Shown: in pieces, positions 13,252 to 21,317 of the stretch
Numbering within the stretch: the first letter of the stretch is position 1
Layout of the letters: every line of letters begins with the position of its first letter
Source: Alcaligenaceae bacterium
Lineage (GTDB): Bacteria; Pseudomonadota; Gammaproteobacteria; Burkholderiales; Burkholderiaceae_B
Assembly (NCBI GenBank): GCA_029263795.1
Contig: JAJUFI010000006.1
Coordinates: forward strand, 1 to 41,187
DNA length: 41,187 nt
Direction of reading: 5' to 3'
The notes under the pieces: model-generated
Told to the model about the DNA's origin: nothing
Database searches by the model: none
The model's input: the letters and a program-made list of their open reading frames with translations, nothing else
Position numbers and translations under genes: made by a program

Positions 13252-13333
13252 CAATCAATATACAAGAGTGTTCTGATTACGCGGTCAAGGGCTCCGCGGC
13301 GCGAATGCTCACGACTAGGAGATACAGGGAACC

Positions 13334-14980
13334 ATGTCCGAACGCGAATCCATGGAATACGACGTGGTGGTGGTGGGAGGCGGCCCAGGCGGGCTGTCGG
13401 CTGCCATCCGCTTGAAGCAACTGGCCGCTGAACAGGACCAAGACATCAGCGTCTGTGTGCTGGAAAAGGGCTCGGAGATCGGCGCACACATATTGTCCGG
13501 CGCCGTGATGGACCCGCGCGCCCTGACGGAACTCATTCCCGACTGGAAGGAGAAAGGCGCGCCGCTGGAAACCGCGGTCACCGAAGACCGCTTCCTCTTT
13601 CTGTCGGAAACGGGAGCCCGCGCAACACCCCAGTGGTTGCTGCCCGAGTGCTTTCACAACGAGGGCAACTATATCGTGCGCCTGGGCCACGTCACCCGCT
13701 GGCTGGGTGAGCAGGCCGAAGCGCTGGGCGTGGATGTATTCCCCGGCTTTGCCGCCAAGGAGATCCTCTACGACGAAAACGGTGCAGTGAAGGGTGTGGC
13801 AACCGGCGACATGGGCGTCGGCCGCGATGGCCAGCCCACGGATGCCTATCAGCCAGGCATGGAGCTTCATGCCCGCTACACCATCTTCGCCGAAGGTTCA
13901 CGCGGCCAGCTGGGCCGCCAGCTCATCGAACGCTTCAAGCTGGACAGCGGGCGCGACCCGCAAAGCTATGCCATCGGCATCAAGGAAATGTGGGAAGTCG
14001 ACCCGGCACAATCCAAGCCCGGGCTGGTGATGCACACTGCCGGCTGGCCCCTTGATTCGGACACCTATGGCGGGTCCTTCCTCTACCACATGAACGACAA
14101 CATTGTCGTGGTCGGTCTGGTGGTTGGTCTGGATTACGCCAACCCCTGGCTGTCGCCCTTTGAAGAGTTCCAGCGCTACAAGACCCACCCGGCAATCCGT
14201 CCCACTTTCGAAGGTGGCAAGCGCATCGCCTACGGTGCCCGTTCCCTGACCGCGGGCGGTCTGCTCTCAATTCCCAAGCTGTGCTTCCCCGGCGGTGTGC
14301 TGGTGGGCTGTGAGGCAGGTATGCTCAACGCATCCCGCATCAAGGGCAGCCATGCCGCCATCAAGACGGGTTCCCTGGCAGCGGAAGCCGCCTTCGAAGC
14401 GCTCAAGGCGGGCCGCAGCCGTGACGAACTGGTTGCTTACCCCCATGCCTTCGAGTCGTCCTGGCTGTACGAAGAGCTCAACAAGGCGCGCAACTTCAAA
14501 CAGTGGTTCAAGAAGGGCCGCACGGTTGCAACGGTGATGACCGGCATTGAACAGTGGCTGCTCAAGGGCAAGATGCCCTGGACCATTCATCGCAAGGTCG
14601 CCGACCACACCTGCCTCAAACCGGCTGCCGAGTGTGCTCGCATCGAATATCCGAAGCCCGACGGCAAGCTGACCTTCGACCGTCTCAGTTCGGTGTTCAT
14701 TTCCAACACCAACCATGAGGAAGACCAGCCCATCCACCTGACCCTGAAGGATGAGTCAGTGCCGGTGCAGGTAAACCTGGCGAAGTACGGCGGCCCCGAA
14801 GCACGCTACTGCCCTGCCGGTGTGTACGAGTTCATCAAGGATGATGACGGCAATGACCGCCTGCAGATCAATGCGCAGAACTGTGTGCACTGCAAGACCT
14901 GCGACATCAAGGACCCAACACAGAATATCGTGTGGGTGGCGCCCCAGGGGGGCGAAGGGCCGGTGTACAACGGCATGTAA
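13334..14980 (+). CDS. Electron transfer flavoprotein-ubiquinone oxidoreductase
   Basis: Membrane-associated FAD and 4Fe-4S enzyme that passes electrons from reduced ETF (fed by acyl-CoA dehydrogenases) to ubiquinone. 548 residues, the usual size. The FAD-binding Rossmann motif VVVVGGGPGGLSAAIRL is near residue 10. The quinone and FAD domains follow (SGAVMDPRAL; GCEAGMLNASRIKGSH). The C-terminal cluster domain has CPAGVYEF and CVHCKTCDIKDPTQNI, giving the four cluster cysteines, and ends WVAPQGGEGPVYNGM. The start is supported by an AGGGAA ribosome site. The ETF subunit genes are not in this window. Confidence 0.97.
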   Translation: MSERESMEYDVVVVGGGPGGLSAAIRLKQLAAEQDQDISVCVLEKGSEIGAHILSGAVMDPRALTELIPDWKEKGAPLETAVTEDRFLFLSETGARATPQWLLPECFHNEGNYIVRLGHVTRWLGEQAEALGVDVFPGFAAKEILYDENGAVKGVATGDMGVGRDGQPTDAYQPGMELHARYTIFAEGSRGQLGRQLIERFKLDSGRDPQSYAIGIKEMWEVDPAQSKPGLVMHTAGWPLDSDTYGGSFLYHMNDNIVVVGLVVGLDYANPWLSPFEEFQRYKTHPAIRPTFEGGKRIAYGARSLTAGGLLSIPKLCFPGGVLVGCEAGMLNASRIKGSHAAIKTGSLAAEAAFEALKAGRSRDELVAYPHAFESSWLYEELNKARNFKQWFKKGRTVATVMTGIEQWLLKGKMPWTIHRKVADHTCLKPAAECARIEYPKPDGKLTFDRLSSVFISNTNHEEDQPIHLTLKDESVPVQVNLAKYGGPEARYCPAGVYEFIKDDDGNDRLQINAQNCVHCKTCDIKDPTQNIVWVAPQGGEGPVYNGM

Positions 14981-14988
14981 ACCAGGGT

Positions 14989-15013
14989 TCAGGGCCGCAA
15001 TCAGCGGCCCTGA
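14989..15013 (+). terminator. Hairpin terminator after ETF-QO
   Basis: A 10-base-pair stem (TCAGGGCCGC / GCGGCCCTGA) with loop AATCA, 9 bases past the stop. The tail (GCCTTTGTGG) is only weakly T-rich. Confidence 0.65.
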
Positions 15014-15033
15014 GCCTTTGTGGCTCCCCACTT

Positions 15034-15054
15034 GGCCTGCCGCAAGGGCAGGCC
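15034..15054 (-). terminator. Hairpin after acs
   Basis: An 8-base-pair stem (GGCCTGCC / GGCAGGCC) 11 bases beyond the acs stop, on the opposite side of the convergent gap from the ETF-QO hairpin. It has no T-run on the minus strand, so it may be a stabilising hairpin rather than an intrinsic terminator. Confidence 0.45.
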
Positions 15055-15065
15055 GTCGCCAAGAA

Positions 15066-17045
15066 TCAATATGACTTGGTGAGCTGGTCGAGGATTGCGG
15101 GGTTCTCGAGCGTAGATACGTCTTGAGTGATGGTTTCGTTCTGAGCAACCACACGCAGCAGACGGCGCATGATCTTGCCGGAACGCGTCTTGGGCAGGTT
15201 TTCACCAAAACGGATCTCACGCGGCTTGGCGATGGGCCCGATTTCCTTTCCGACCCAGTCGCGCAGCTGGCGCGCAATTTCGGCGGCTTCGTCCCCTTGC
15301 GGCACCGGACGCTTGAGCACGACGAAGGCCACGACAGCCTCACCCGTCGTGGAATCCGGGCGGCCCACAACTGCCGCTTCAGCCACGAGCTCATGCGCCA
15401 CCAGGGCGGATTCCACTTCCATCGTGCCCAGGCGGTGACCCGACACGTTCAACACGTCGTCGATGCGGCCCATGATCCAGACATATCCGTCCTTGTCACG
15501 CTGGGCGCCGTCGCCGGCAAGATAATAGCCTTTGGCTTCGGGGGGGAAATAGCTCTTCTTGAAGCGTTCGGGGTCGCCCCAGATGGTGCGGATCATGGAT
15601 GGCCAGGGCTTCTTGATCACCAGGAAGCCGCCCTTGCCGGGAGGCACCTCTTCGCCGCTTTCGTCAATGATGCCGATTTCGATGCCGGGCAGCGGCAGGG
15701 TGCAGGAACCCGGCTTGAGGGGTGTGGCACCCGGCAGGGGTGTCAAGATGTGCGAGCCCGTTTCCGTCTGCCACCAGGTATCCACCACGGGGCAGCGCTC
15801 GCGGCCTACATGGGTGAAGTACCACATCCATGCTTCCGGGTTGATAGGTTCACCCACTGAGCCGATGATGCGCAGGCTGGTCAGGTCGAACTTCTTGGGA
15901 TGATGCTCGTCGTTCGATTCCGACGCCTTGATCAGGGAACGGATTGCGGTGGGCGCCGTGTAGAAAATTGTGCACTTGTGGCGTTCGATCATTTGCCAGA
16001 AACGTGCTGGCGTAGGATATGTGGGCACCCCTTCGAACATGATTTGCGTGGCGCCTGCGGCCAGCGGCCCGTATGCGATGTATGTATGGCCGGTCACCCA
16101 GCCCACATCGGCCGTACACCAGAAAATGTCGGAATCCTTGATGTCGAAGGTCCAACGCATGGTGAGCAAGGCCGACAGCAGATAACCCCCCGAGGAGTGC
16201 TGAACGCCCTTGGGCTTGCCGGTGGAACCCGATGTATACAGAATGAACAGGGGGTGCTCGGCACCGACGGCCACCGGCTCGCATTCCGCCGGCTGCCCCT
16301 CCAACACGTCGTGCAGCCAGAGGTCACGACCTTCTTTCCAGGCAATGTCGGCACCGGTGCGACGGTAGACGATCACATGGCGCACGGCTTCCGTGCCCGG
16401 CATGGACAAGGCTTCGTCCACCGCAGGCTTGAGGGGAATGTTGCGACCGCCGCGCTTCTGCTCGTCGGCGGTGATCACAAGTGTGGCGCCGACGTCCATG
16501 CAGCGTTCATGCAAGCTCTTGGAAGAGAAGCCGCCAAAGACAACCGAGTGCGTGATACCCAGACGGGCACAAGCCTGCATGGCCACCACGGCCTCGATCG
16601 ACATGGGCAGATAGATGATGGAACGATCACCCTTTTTGTAGCCAAGCGACTTCAGGGCATTGGCCAGCTTGCAGACACGCTCGTACAGTTCCTTGTAAGT
16701 GACCTGAGTTACCTGCCCGTCATCCGCTTCAAAAATGATGGCAGTCTTGTTGGCGACCGGGGTATTCAGGTGGCGGTCCAGGCAGTTGGCCGATACGTTG
16801 AGTTCACCGTCTTCGAACCAGGTGTAGAACGGCGCATTAGACTCGTTGAGCACCTTAGTGAAGGGTTTGGACCAGATGAGGTTCTCGCGCGCCTGGCGGC
16901 CCCAGAACCCCTCCAGGTCGTCGGCGGCCTCGTCATAAAGAGCCCGATACGCATCCATGCCCGACACGTGGGCGTCTTTCGCCACGCGCTCGAAAGGCCC
17001 GAATACGCGTGTTTCGGTCATGACCGAATCGATTGCACTCGACAT
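15066..17045 (-). CDS. acs: Acetyl-CoA synthetase (AMP-forming)
   Basis: Activates acetate to acetyl-CoA through acetyl-AMP. 659 residues, full length. The N-terminal ACS domain ([13 protein letters not shown]...[20 protein letters not shown]) is followed by the nucleotide loop [20 protein letters not shown], the acetate-pocket stretch WWQTETGSH, the hinge region [20 protein letters not shown], and the A10 motif [10 protein letters not shown] with the catalytic lysine that is also the usual acetylation switch. A clear AAGGAGA ribosome site precedes the ATG at 17045. It lies 24 bases downstream of the UMF1-type transporter gene and probably shares its transcript. Confidence 0.98.
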   Translation of the reverse strand: MSSAIDSVMTETRVFGPFERVAKDAHVSGMDAYRALYDEAADDLEGFWGRQARENLIWSKPFTKVLNESNAPFYTWFEDGELNVSANCLDRHLNTPVANKTAIIFEADDGQVTQVTYKELYERVCKLANALKSLGYKKGDRSIIYLPMSIEAVVAMQACARLGITHSVVFGGFSSKSLHERCMDVGATLVITADEQKRGGRNIPLKPAVDEALSMPGTEAVRHVIVYRRTGADIAWKEGRDLWLHDVLEGQPAECEPVAVGAEHPLFILYTSGSTGKPKGVQHSSGGYLLSALLTMRWTFDIKDSDIFWCTADVGWVTGHTYIAYGPLAAGATQIMFEGVPTYPTPARFWQMIERHKCTIFYTAPTAIRSLIKASESNDEHHPKKFDLTSLRIIGSVGEPINPEAWMWYFTHVGRERCPVVDTWWQTETGSHILTPLPGATPLKPGSCTLPLPGIEIGIIDESGEEVPPGKGGFLVIKKPWPSMIRTIWGDPERFKKSYFPPEAKGYYLAGDGAQRDKDGYVWIMGRIDDVLNVSGHRLGTMEVESALVAHELVAEAAVVGRPDSTTGEAVVAFVVLKRPVPQGDEAAEIARQLRDWVGKEIGPIAKPREIRFGENLPKTRSGKIMRRLLRVVAQNETITQDVSTLENPAILDQLTKSY

Positions 17046-17069
17046 ACTGCGTCTCCTTTTATGTGATGA

Positions 17070-18416
17070 CTACCTTAAGTTTTCTTGTCCAGCTGGGCCC
17101 AGGGCCTGGCCCGCCTGCTGGCGCGCCCGCATGCCGCGGGGAAAATCCACACGTGTCAGGACCAGCAGCCCCAGCACGAAAAAACTGCCTGTGAACAGCA
17201 GGGCCAGCCGATGGTTCCCGCCACTAACCCAAGTGACCAGGCCATAGCATAACGGCCCAACGACCGCGGCCAACTGTATTGCAAAGGTCCAGAGTGAAAA
17301 AAATTCCGCCAGCCGCCTTGGCGGTGCCAGGGCCCCACACATGGCTCTGCCCGCACTCTGGCTGGTTCCCATGCACAGCCCCGCCAGTGTCGCCGCCACC
17401 CAGAACACCCAGGCCTGCGTGGCCGCCCAGGCAACGAGCACCATGAAAATCCAGCCAACAAGGGTGATCGCCAGGGCCCGCTTGTGACCGGTGTGGTCTT
17501 GAAAATGACCGAAAGCGAATGCGCCCGCGGCTGCCGCTATGTTGACAGTGAATACCAGCATCATGGTCTGCGCCATGGTGAAACCCATGGCTTCCGTGGC
17601 GTAGACGGCGGCCAATGCAACGACCACCGCGATGCCCGCCTGATAAAAGGCCCCGCACAACAGGAGCATACGGAAATCCGGAAAATTCTCGCGCGTATCA
17701 CGCCATGCGTTGGCCAGGCGGCGCCAGATGCCCTCGCGTTCGCGGTGCGTGGCAGGCGACCTTTCCCTGAGGAAAAGGAAGGAGGGAATGGCCGCCAGGG
17801 CAAATATGCCTGCGGTCAGCAGCATGACCCACGGTACGTAAGCTTCCGCCGGTAGGCCGGCTGCTTCACCCCGGGTTGCGATGGCCAGGGACAGCCCCAA
17901 TGTCAGCATGCCCCCGAAATAGCCGAAACTCCAGCCCCAGCCGGAAACACGCCCCAGGGCTTCCTCGCGGGCGATCTCGGGCAGGAAGGCTGCGATCAGA
18001 GATTCGCCCACACAATAACAATAGTTCGACAATGCCAGGGCCACCAGGCCGATGGCAATGTCATTGGGCCCGGCCAGAGCCAGGAACGCCGTGCCAACAA
18101 CACAGCCGGCGGTACTGATGAAAAGAAAGCGACGGCGCCGGGCAGTGGCATCGGCCCGGGCCCCGATGGCCGGCATGGTCAACATGACGACCAGATATGA
18201 AAGCGATAGCGCACAGGTGAAGGCAAGCGTGGCCCAGTCGCGGCCCGATGCCACTACACCAACGAAGTATGCGCTGAAGACGGTGGTGAGCACCACCGTC
18301 GTGTAACCCGAGTTGGCGAAGTCGTACATTGCCCAGGCCCATAGTTCCCGCCTGGAAACGCCCGGTTTCAGCGTCTCGGCCAGCCGGGACGCGGTTTGCG
18401 GCCCGGCCCCGCTCAT
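17070..18416 (-). CDS. UMF1-type MFS transporter
   Basis: A 448-residue, roughly 12-helix permease of the UMF1 (Atg22-related) branch of the major facilitator superfamily. This is recognised from the N-terminal RRELWAWAMYDFANSGYTTV signature, the PAIGARADATARRRRFL motif-A loop after the second helix pair, and the SWGWSFGYFGGM-like segment (GRVSGWGWSFGYFGG). The substrate is unknown for bacterial members. Its ATG overlaps the stop of the glcG-like gene by four bases, and acs follows after 24 bases, so this is a three-gene unit. Context suggests a small carboxylate or related nutrient; that is inference. Confidence 0.85.
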   Translation of the reverse strand: MSGAGPQTASRLAETLKPGVSRRELWAWAMYDFANSGYTTVVLTTVFSAYFVGVVASGRDWATLAFTCALSLSYLVVMLTMPAIGARADATARRRRFLFISTAGCVVGTAFLALAGPNDIAIGLVALALSNYCYCVGESLIAAFLPEIAREEALGRVSGWGWSFGYFGGMLTLGLSLAIATRGEAAGLPAEAYVPWVMLLTAGIFALAAIPSFLFLRERSPATHREREGIWRRLANAWRDTRENFPDFRMLLLCGAFYQAGIAVVVALAAVYATEAMGFTMAQTMMLVFTVNIAAAAGAFAFGHFQDHTGHKRALAITLVGWIFMVLVAWAATQAWVFWVAATLAGLCMGTSQSAGRAMCGALAPPRRLAEFFSLWTFAIQLAAVVGPLCYGLVTWVSGGNHRLALLFTGSFFVLGLLVLTRVDFPRGMRARQQAGQALGPAGQENLR

Positions 18417-18817
18417 GCCTGCAGTGCTGCTATGCCGGCGCGCGCAATCTGTGCATCTTCGTCAGACTTCACGCCGGAGACCCCCACAGCCCCAACGACA
18501 TGGCCGTCGTGAACGATGGGAACACCGCCTTCGAGCATACCTTCCAGCGGAGCAGACAGAAAGGCATAGCGGCCCTGGTTGATGGTGTCTTCAAAGCCTT
18601 TGGTTTCCCGACGACCCAGGGCTGCGGAACGGGCTTTGGCCGGCGCAATATGCGCGGAAAGGGGTGCCGCTCCATCCAGCCGGAGCAGGCCCAACAGATG
18701 GCCGCCGTCATCCGCAACGGCGATGGTCACGGCCCATTTGTTTTCTTCTGCGTGACGGCGCGCTGCCGCAAGAATGGTCTGGACATCAGCCACCGACAAC
18801 ACGGGTTTGGTGTTCAT
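18413..18817 (-). CDS. GlcG/HbpS-family protein (DUF336)
   Basis: A 134-residue single-domain protein of the GlcG/HbpS fold. Visible family blocks are VTIAVADDGGHLLGLLRLDGA, the AKARSAALGRRET helix, and GGVPIVHDGHVVGAVGVSG near the C-terminus. Members include the unassigned GlcG of glycolate operons and the haem-binding HbpS of Streptomyces; the role here is unknown. The ATG at 18817 is chosen because AGGAAG lies just upstream of it; an in-frame ATG at 18832 lacks such a site. It is the first gene of the glcG-like/UMF1/acs unit, overlapping the transporter start by four bases. Confidence 0.85.
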   Translation of the reverse strand: MNTKPVLSVADVQTILAAARRHAEENKWAVTIAVADDGGHLLGLLRLDGAAPLSAHIAPAKARSAALGRRETKGFEDTINQGRYAFLSAPLEGMLEGGVPIVHDGHVVGAVGVSGVKSDEDAQIARAGIAALQA

Positions 18818-18879
18818 GTAACTTCCTGTCATGAGTTAACGGTTAGCTGAACACTTTACCGCTACTTCGGGCCTAGGGT

Positions 18880-18899
18880 AAACTGCGGACAGTTTTTTT
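18880..18899 (+). promoter_or_regulatory. Small hairpin with T-run in the glcG-like/nlpC divergent gap
   Basis: AAACTG-CGGA-CAGTTT followed on the plus strand by further T residues (seven T in all at 18893-18899). It resembles a minimal terminator or attenuator ahead of the lipoprotein gene. Nothing else in 18818-18971 is clear apart from another GC-rich stretch ending in TTTTT around 18940-18959. Confidence 0.3.
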
Positions 18900-18971
18900 G
18901 ACGGCAATCGCCTGATTCTGCCCACGACGGGCCCTACCCGCTCTCGTTACGGGCTTTTTCATTGGTATCAA

Positions 18972-19661
18972 ATGTCCGCTCAACCGCCACATCCTGACTC
19001 CCTACAAGCCGCTGGCACAACGAATTTCTTCCGTGTGCTGCTCGCGGCCGCGTGTCTGGTCCTGGCGGGTTGCGCCACTCAAAATGACACTCAGCAATTG
19101 GCGGGCCCGGGTACAGGCGAACCGTCATTCCTGGTGAATGATCGTGCCTCCCGCAGCCACTATCTCAACCACGTCAGTTCAGATCCCCTCGGCGCCTATC
19201 TGGCCGCCACCGAAAAAATCAACCGCCCCCAGGCACATGGCCTGGCATCCACCGCCCTCACCTATCTCGGCATCAAATACCGTTTTGGCGGAAACTCGCC
19301 CAGCCAGGGCTTCGACTGCAGCGGCCTGGTCCGCTATGCAGCCGAAAAATCCCTGGGTCTGAAGCTGCCGCGCAGTTCCTCTGAAATGGCTCGCCTGGGT
19401 GAGTCCATCAAGAAGTCCGAACTGGAAAGGGGCGACCTGGTATTCTTCAACACCCGTGGCAAGCGCTTTTCACACGTCGGCATCTATCTGGGTGACGGTA
19501 AGTTCGTTCATGCCCCCAGCACAGGTTCCAAGGTCCGTGTGGAAGACATGAATATTGCCTACTGGAAGAAGCGCTACAACGGTGCACGCCGGCTTGGCGC
19601 CGAACTGGCCAGCAACGACAGCCCGGCCACCGAACCCCGCCGCAGACTCGCCTCCAAATAA
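18972..19661 (+). CDS. NlpC/P60 cell-wall peptidase lipoprotein
   Basis: A 229-residue predicted outer-membrane or periplasmic lipoprotein. The signal segment FFRVLLAAACLVLAGC ends in a lipobox with C34 as the lipidated cysteine. The NlpC/P60 domain spans about residues 90-210 with catalytic C116 (GFDCSGLV), H168 (FSHVGIYL) and H180 (KFVHAPS), so it should be an active gamma-D-Glu-diaminopimelate or similar peptidoglycan endopeptidase of the Spr/MepS type. A basic, Pro-rich tail follows. It converges with the DUF2325 gene. Confidence 0.93.
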   Translation: MSAQPPHPDSLQAAGTTNFFRVLLAAACLVLAGCATQNDTQQLAGPGTGEPSFLVNDRASRSHYLNHVSSDPLGAYLAATEKINRPQAHGLASTALTYLGIKYRFGGNSPSQGFDCSGLVRYAAEKSLGLKLPRSSSEMARLGESIKKSELERGDLVFFNTRGKRFSHVGIYLGDGKFVHAPSTGSKVRVEDMNIAYWKKRYNGARRLGAELASNDSPATEPRRRLASK

Positions 19662-19706
19662 GCTGCATCAGGGCGGTCGCCGCATTTTGCGTGGACGCTC
19701 TTCTGC

Positions 19707-19725
19707 CGCCGGCGTCAAACCGGCG
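19707..19725. terminator. Short hairpin between convergent nlpC-type and DUF2325 genes
   Basis: CGCCGG-N7-CCGGCG, 6-base arms, in the 81-base convergent gap. No T-run on either side; it may stabilise transcript ends. Confidence 0.35.
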
Positions 19726-19742
19726 AATTCCCCACCTGAACG

Positions 19743-20081
19743 TTAACGCCGCGGGCAGTCGCGCGGGCAGGACGTCTCGCAATATCCGCATTGGGCCAGC
19801 GCCTGCCTCATGCTGCAGACGGAACGTCGGCAGACGAGCACGGGCACACCGGCGCGTTGGGCAGCGGCACGGAAAGTTTTCATCACATTGTGGCCGAGGA
19901 AATCGGTCAGAAGGATCAGCAGCTGTGTACCTGAGGGTAACTGCAGGCTCTTTTTCTTCTGATGAGCAGGGTCGCGGCCACTGATATGCTGAACGACGAA
20001 GATGTTATGGCCTTTGAGAACGTCCGGAATGTTTCCCAGACGGTCGGCTCCCACGATAACGGCATTGACAAGTTCAGCCAT
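19743..20081 (-). CDS. DUF2325 protein with cysteine-rich C-terminus
   Basis: A 112-residue protein recognised as DUF2325 from the small Rossmann-like opening NAVIVGADRLGNIPDVLKGHNI, the LLILLTDFLGHNVMKTFR core and a conserved cysteine tail. The last 30 residues contain six cysteines (CRRSVC...CGYCETSCPRDC), suggesting metal or cluster binding. No biochemical role is established to my knowledge. A sigma-70-like promoter with an overlapping Fur-type box lies just upstream (20111-20140), so expression is probably iron-repressed. It is downstream of cysB but has its own promoter. Confidence 0.8.
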   Translation of the reverse strand: MAELVNAVIVGADRLGNIPDVLKGHNIFVVQHISGRDPAHQKKKSLQLPSGTQLLILLTDFLGHNVMKTFRAAAQRAGVPVLVCRRSVCSMRQALAQCGYCETSCPRDCPRR

Positions 20082-20110
20082 GGTGACTCCGAGTCTTTAA
20101 ACGGAACCTA

Positions 20111-20140
20111 AACAATAATCATTCTTATTTATCGCGTCAA
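20111..20140 (-). promoter_or_regulatory. Promoter with overlapping Fur-like box for the DUF2325 gene
   Basis: On the minus strand TTGACG (20135-20140), a 17-base spacer, and TATTGT (20112-20117) form a good sigma-70-type promoter. Within it, TAAGAATGATTATTG (20113-20127) matches the 7-1-7 Fur consensus TGATAAT-N-ATTATCA at 10 of 14 arm positions. Fur bound here would cover the spacer and -10 region and block transcription when iron is sufficient. Confidence 0.65.
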
Positions 20141-20168
20141 TGCGGAGGCCCCCTACCCCCGTCACGGC

Positions 20169-21125
20169 TTAGACTGCTTCAACCACCGGCGCTTGTTCCA
20201 CCGCTTCCAGCACAACGTCGCGGGTCAGTTCCGGCGCCAGCATTTCTATCAGTACATATACGTAGTCGCGCAGGAAGACACCTGATTTAACCGCCACACG
20301 TGCGGTATGCGTACCGAACAGATGGCCTGCAGGCAGACCGATCAGGCCTTTGTCGCGGCGGGGGTCAAACGCAATGCCGGCAATGATGCCGATACCAAGA
20401 CCAACATCCACGTAGGTCTTGATCACGTCCGCATCAATGGCCTCCAGCACGATGTCGGGCCTGATGCCTTGGGCGGCGAAGACTTCATCTATGGAGGCGC
20501 GGCCTGAGAAAGCCCGGTCGTAGGTGACGATGGGGTACTGCGCCACCTGCTCCAGCGAGATTGCCCTGGCGGCGCTGGATTTCAGTTCAGCCAGCGGATG
20601 ATCGGGCCGTATGACGATGGTGTGTTCCCACTCATATACGGGCAAAGTGGCAAGCCCGGGCGTACGCGCCAGTGTTTCTGTAGCGATGGCGACATCCGCC
20701 TGTTCATGCAGCACCATGCGGGCCAGTGTGGGAGGGTCGCCTTCTGCCAGCTGCAGACGTACCTTGGGGAACCGCTCGCGGAACGCGGGGATAACGCGTG
20801 GCAGAAGATAACGAGCCTGGGTGTGGGTACATCCGATGATCAAGCTGCCTTCATCTTCGCGGGCGAAATCGTCGCTCACGCGCTTGAGGTTGTCGACTTC
20901 CAGCATGATGCGCTCAATCACCTGAGCTACAGCATGGCCTGGTTTGGTGAGGCCGCGAATCCGCTTGCCATGGCGCTCGAAGATCTTGACGCCGAGTTCT
21001 TCCTCAAACTCGATGATGGCTTTGGAAACGCCTGGCTGCGAGGTATGAAGGCTGCGCGCAGCGTCAGTAAGGTTGAAGTTGCGGCGGATGGTCTCGCGTA
21101 CGAAACGGAATTGCTGAAGATTCAT
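20169..21125 (-). CDS. cysB: CysB-type LysR regulator
   Basis: A 318-residue LysR-type regulator of the CysB/Cbl branch. The helix-turn-helix is at about residues 15-55 (NLTDAARSLHTSQPGVSKAI; EFEEELGVKIFERHGKRIRG). The effector domain has the CysB-like GCTHTQARYLLPRVIPAFR and IRPDHPLAEL segments, and the C-terminal domain keeps DADVIKTYVDVGLGIGIIAG. CysB activates sulfate uptake and cysteine biosynthesis genes in response to N-acetylserine. It starts 192 bases downstream of mmsA and has a perfect TATAAT on its strand in the gap. Confidence 0.92.
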   Translation of the reverse strand: MNLQQFRFVRETIRRNFNLTDAARSLHTSQPGVSKAIIEFEEELGVKIFERHGKRIRGLTKPGHAVAQVIERIMLEVDNLKRVSDDFAREDEGSLIIGCTHTQARYLLPRVIPAFRERFPKVRLQLAEGDPPTLARMVLHEQADVAIATETLARTPGLATLPVYEWEHTIVIRPDHPLAELKSSAARAISLEQVAQYPIVTYDRAFSGRASIDEVFAAQGIRPDIVLEAIDADVIKTYVDVGLGIGIIAGIAFDPRRDKGLIGLPAGHLFGTHTARVAVKSGVFLRDYVYVLIEMLAPELTRDVVLEAVEQAPVVEAV

Positions 21126-21270
21126 GAATGCCCCGGATGATCAGGAGAAGCTCTGCGGCCGAACCCGAAGCGGGATATGTACCCACCGAATTGACCGGCG
21201 GAAAACTGAGTTCGACTGCCGCCTCCCGGAGGGCGCCGGCCCTGGGACCGGCGCATCCTCTCATGGGGCA

Positions 21271-21299
21271 ATTATATGTAATAACAACGTAGCGTTATA
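21271..21299 (-). promoter_or_regulatory. Probable cysB promoter region
   Basis: The minus strand has a perfect -10 hexamer TATAAT (21271-21276) inside an AT-rich stretch (21270-21316) that contrasts with the GC-rich surroundings. No good -35 lies at 16-18 bases, which fits a regulated or autoregulated promoter. An ATAAC...GTTAT inverted repeat overlaps 21281-21298. Downstream in the leader a 7-base-pair GC hairpin (21233-21254) could form. Confidence 0.45.
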
Positions 21300-21317
21300 T
21301 TATTTATGGTTATAAGT

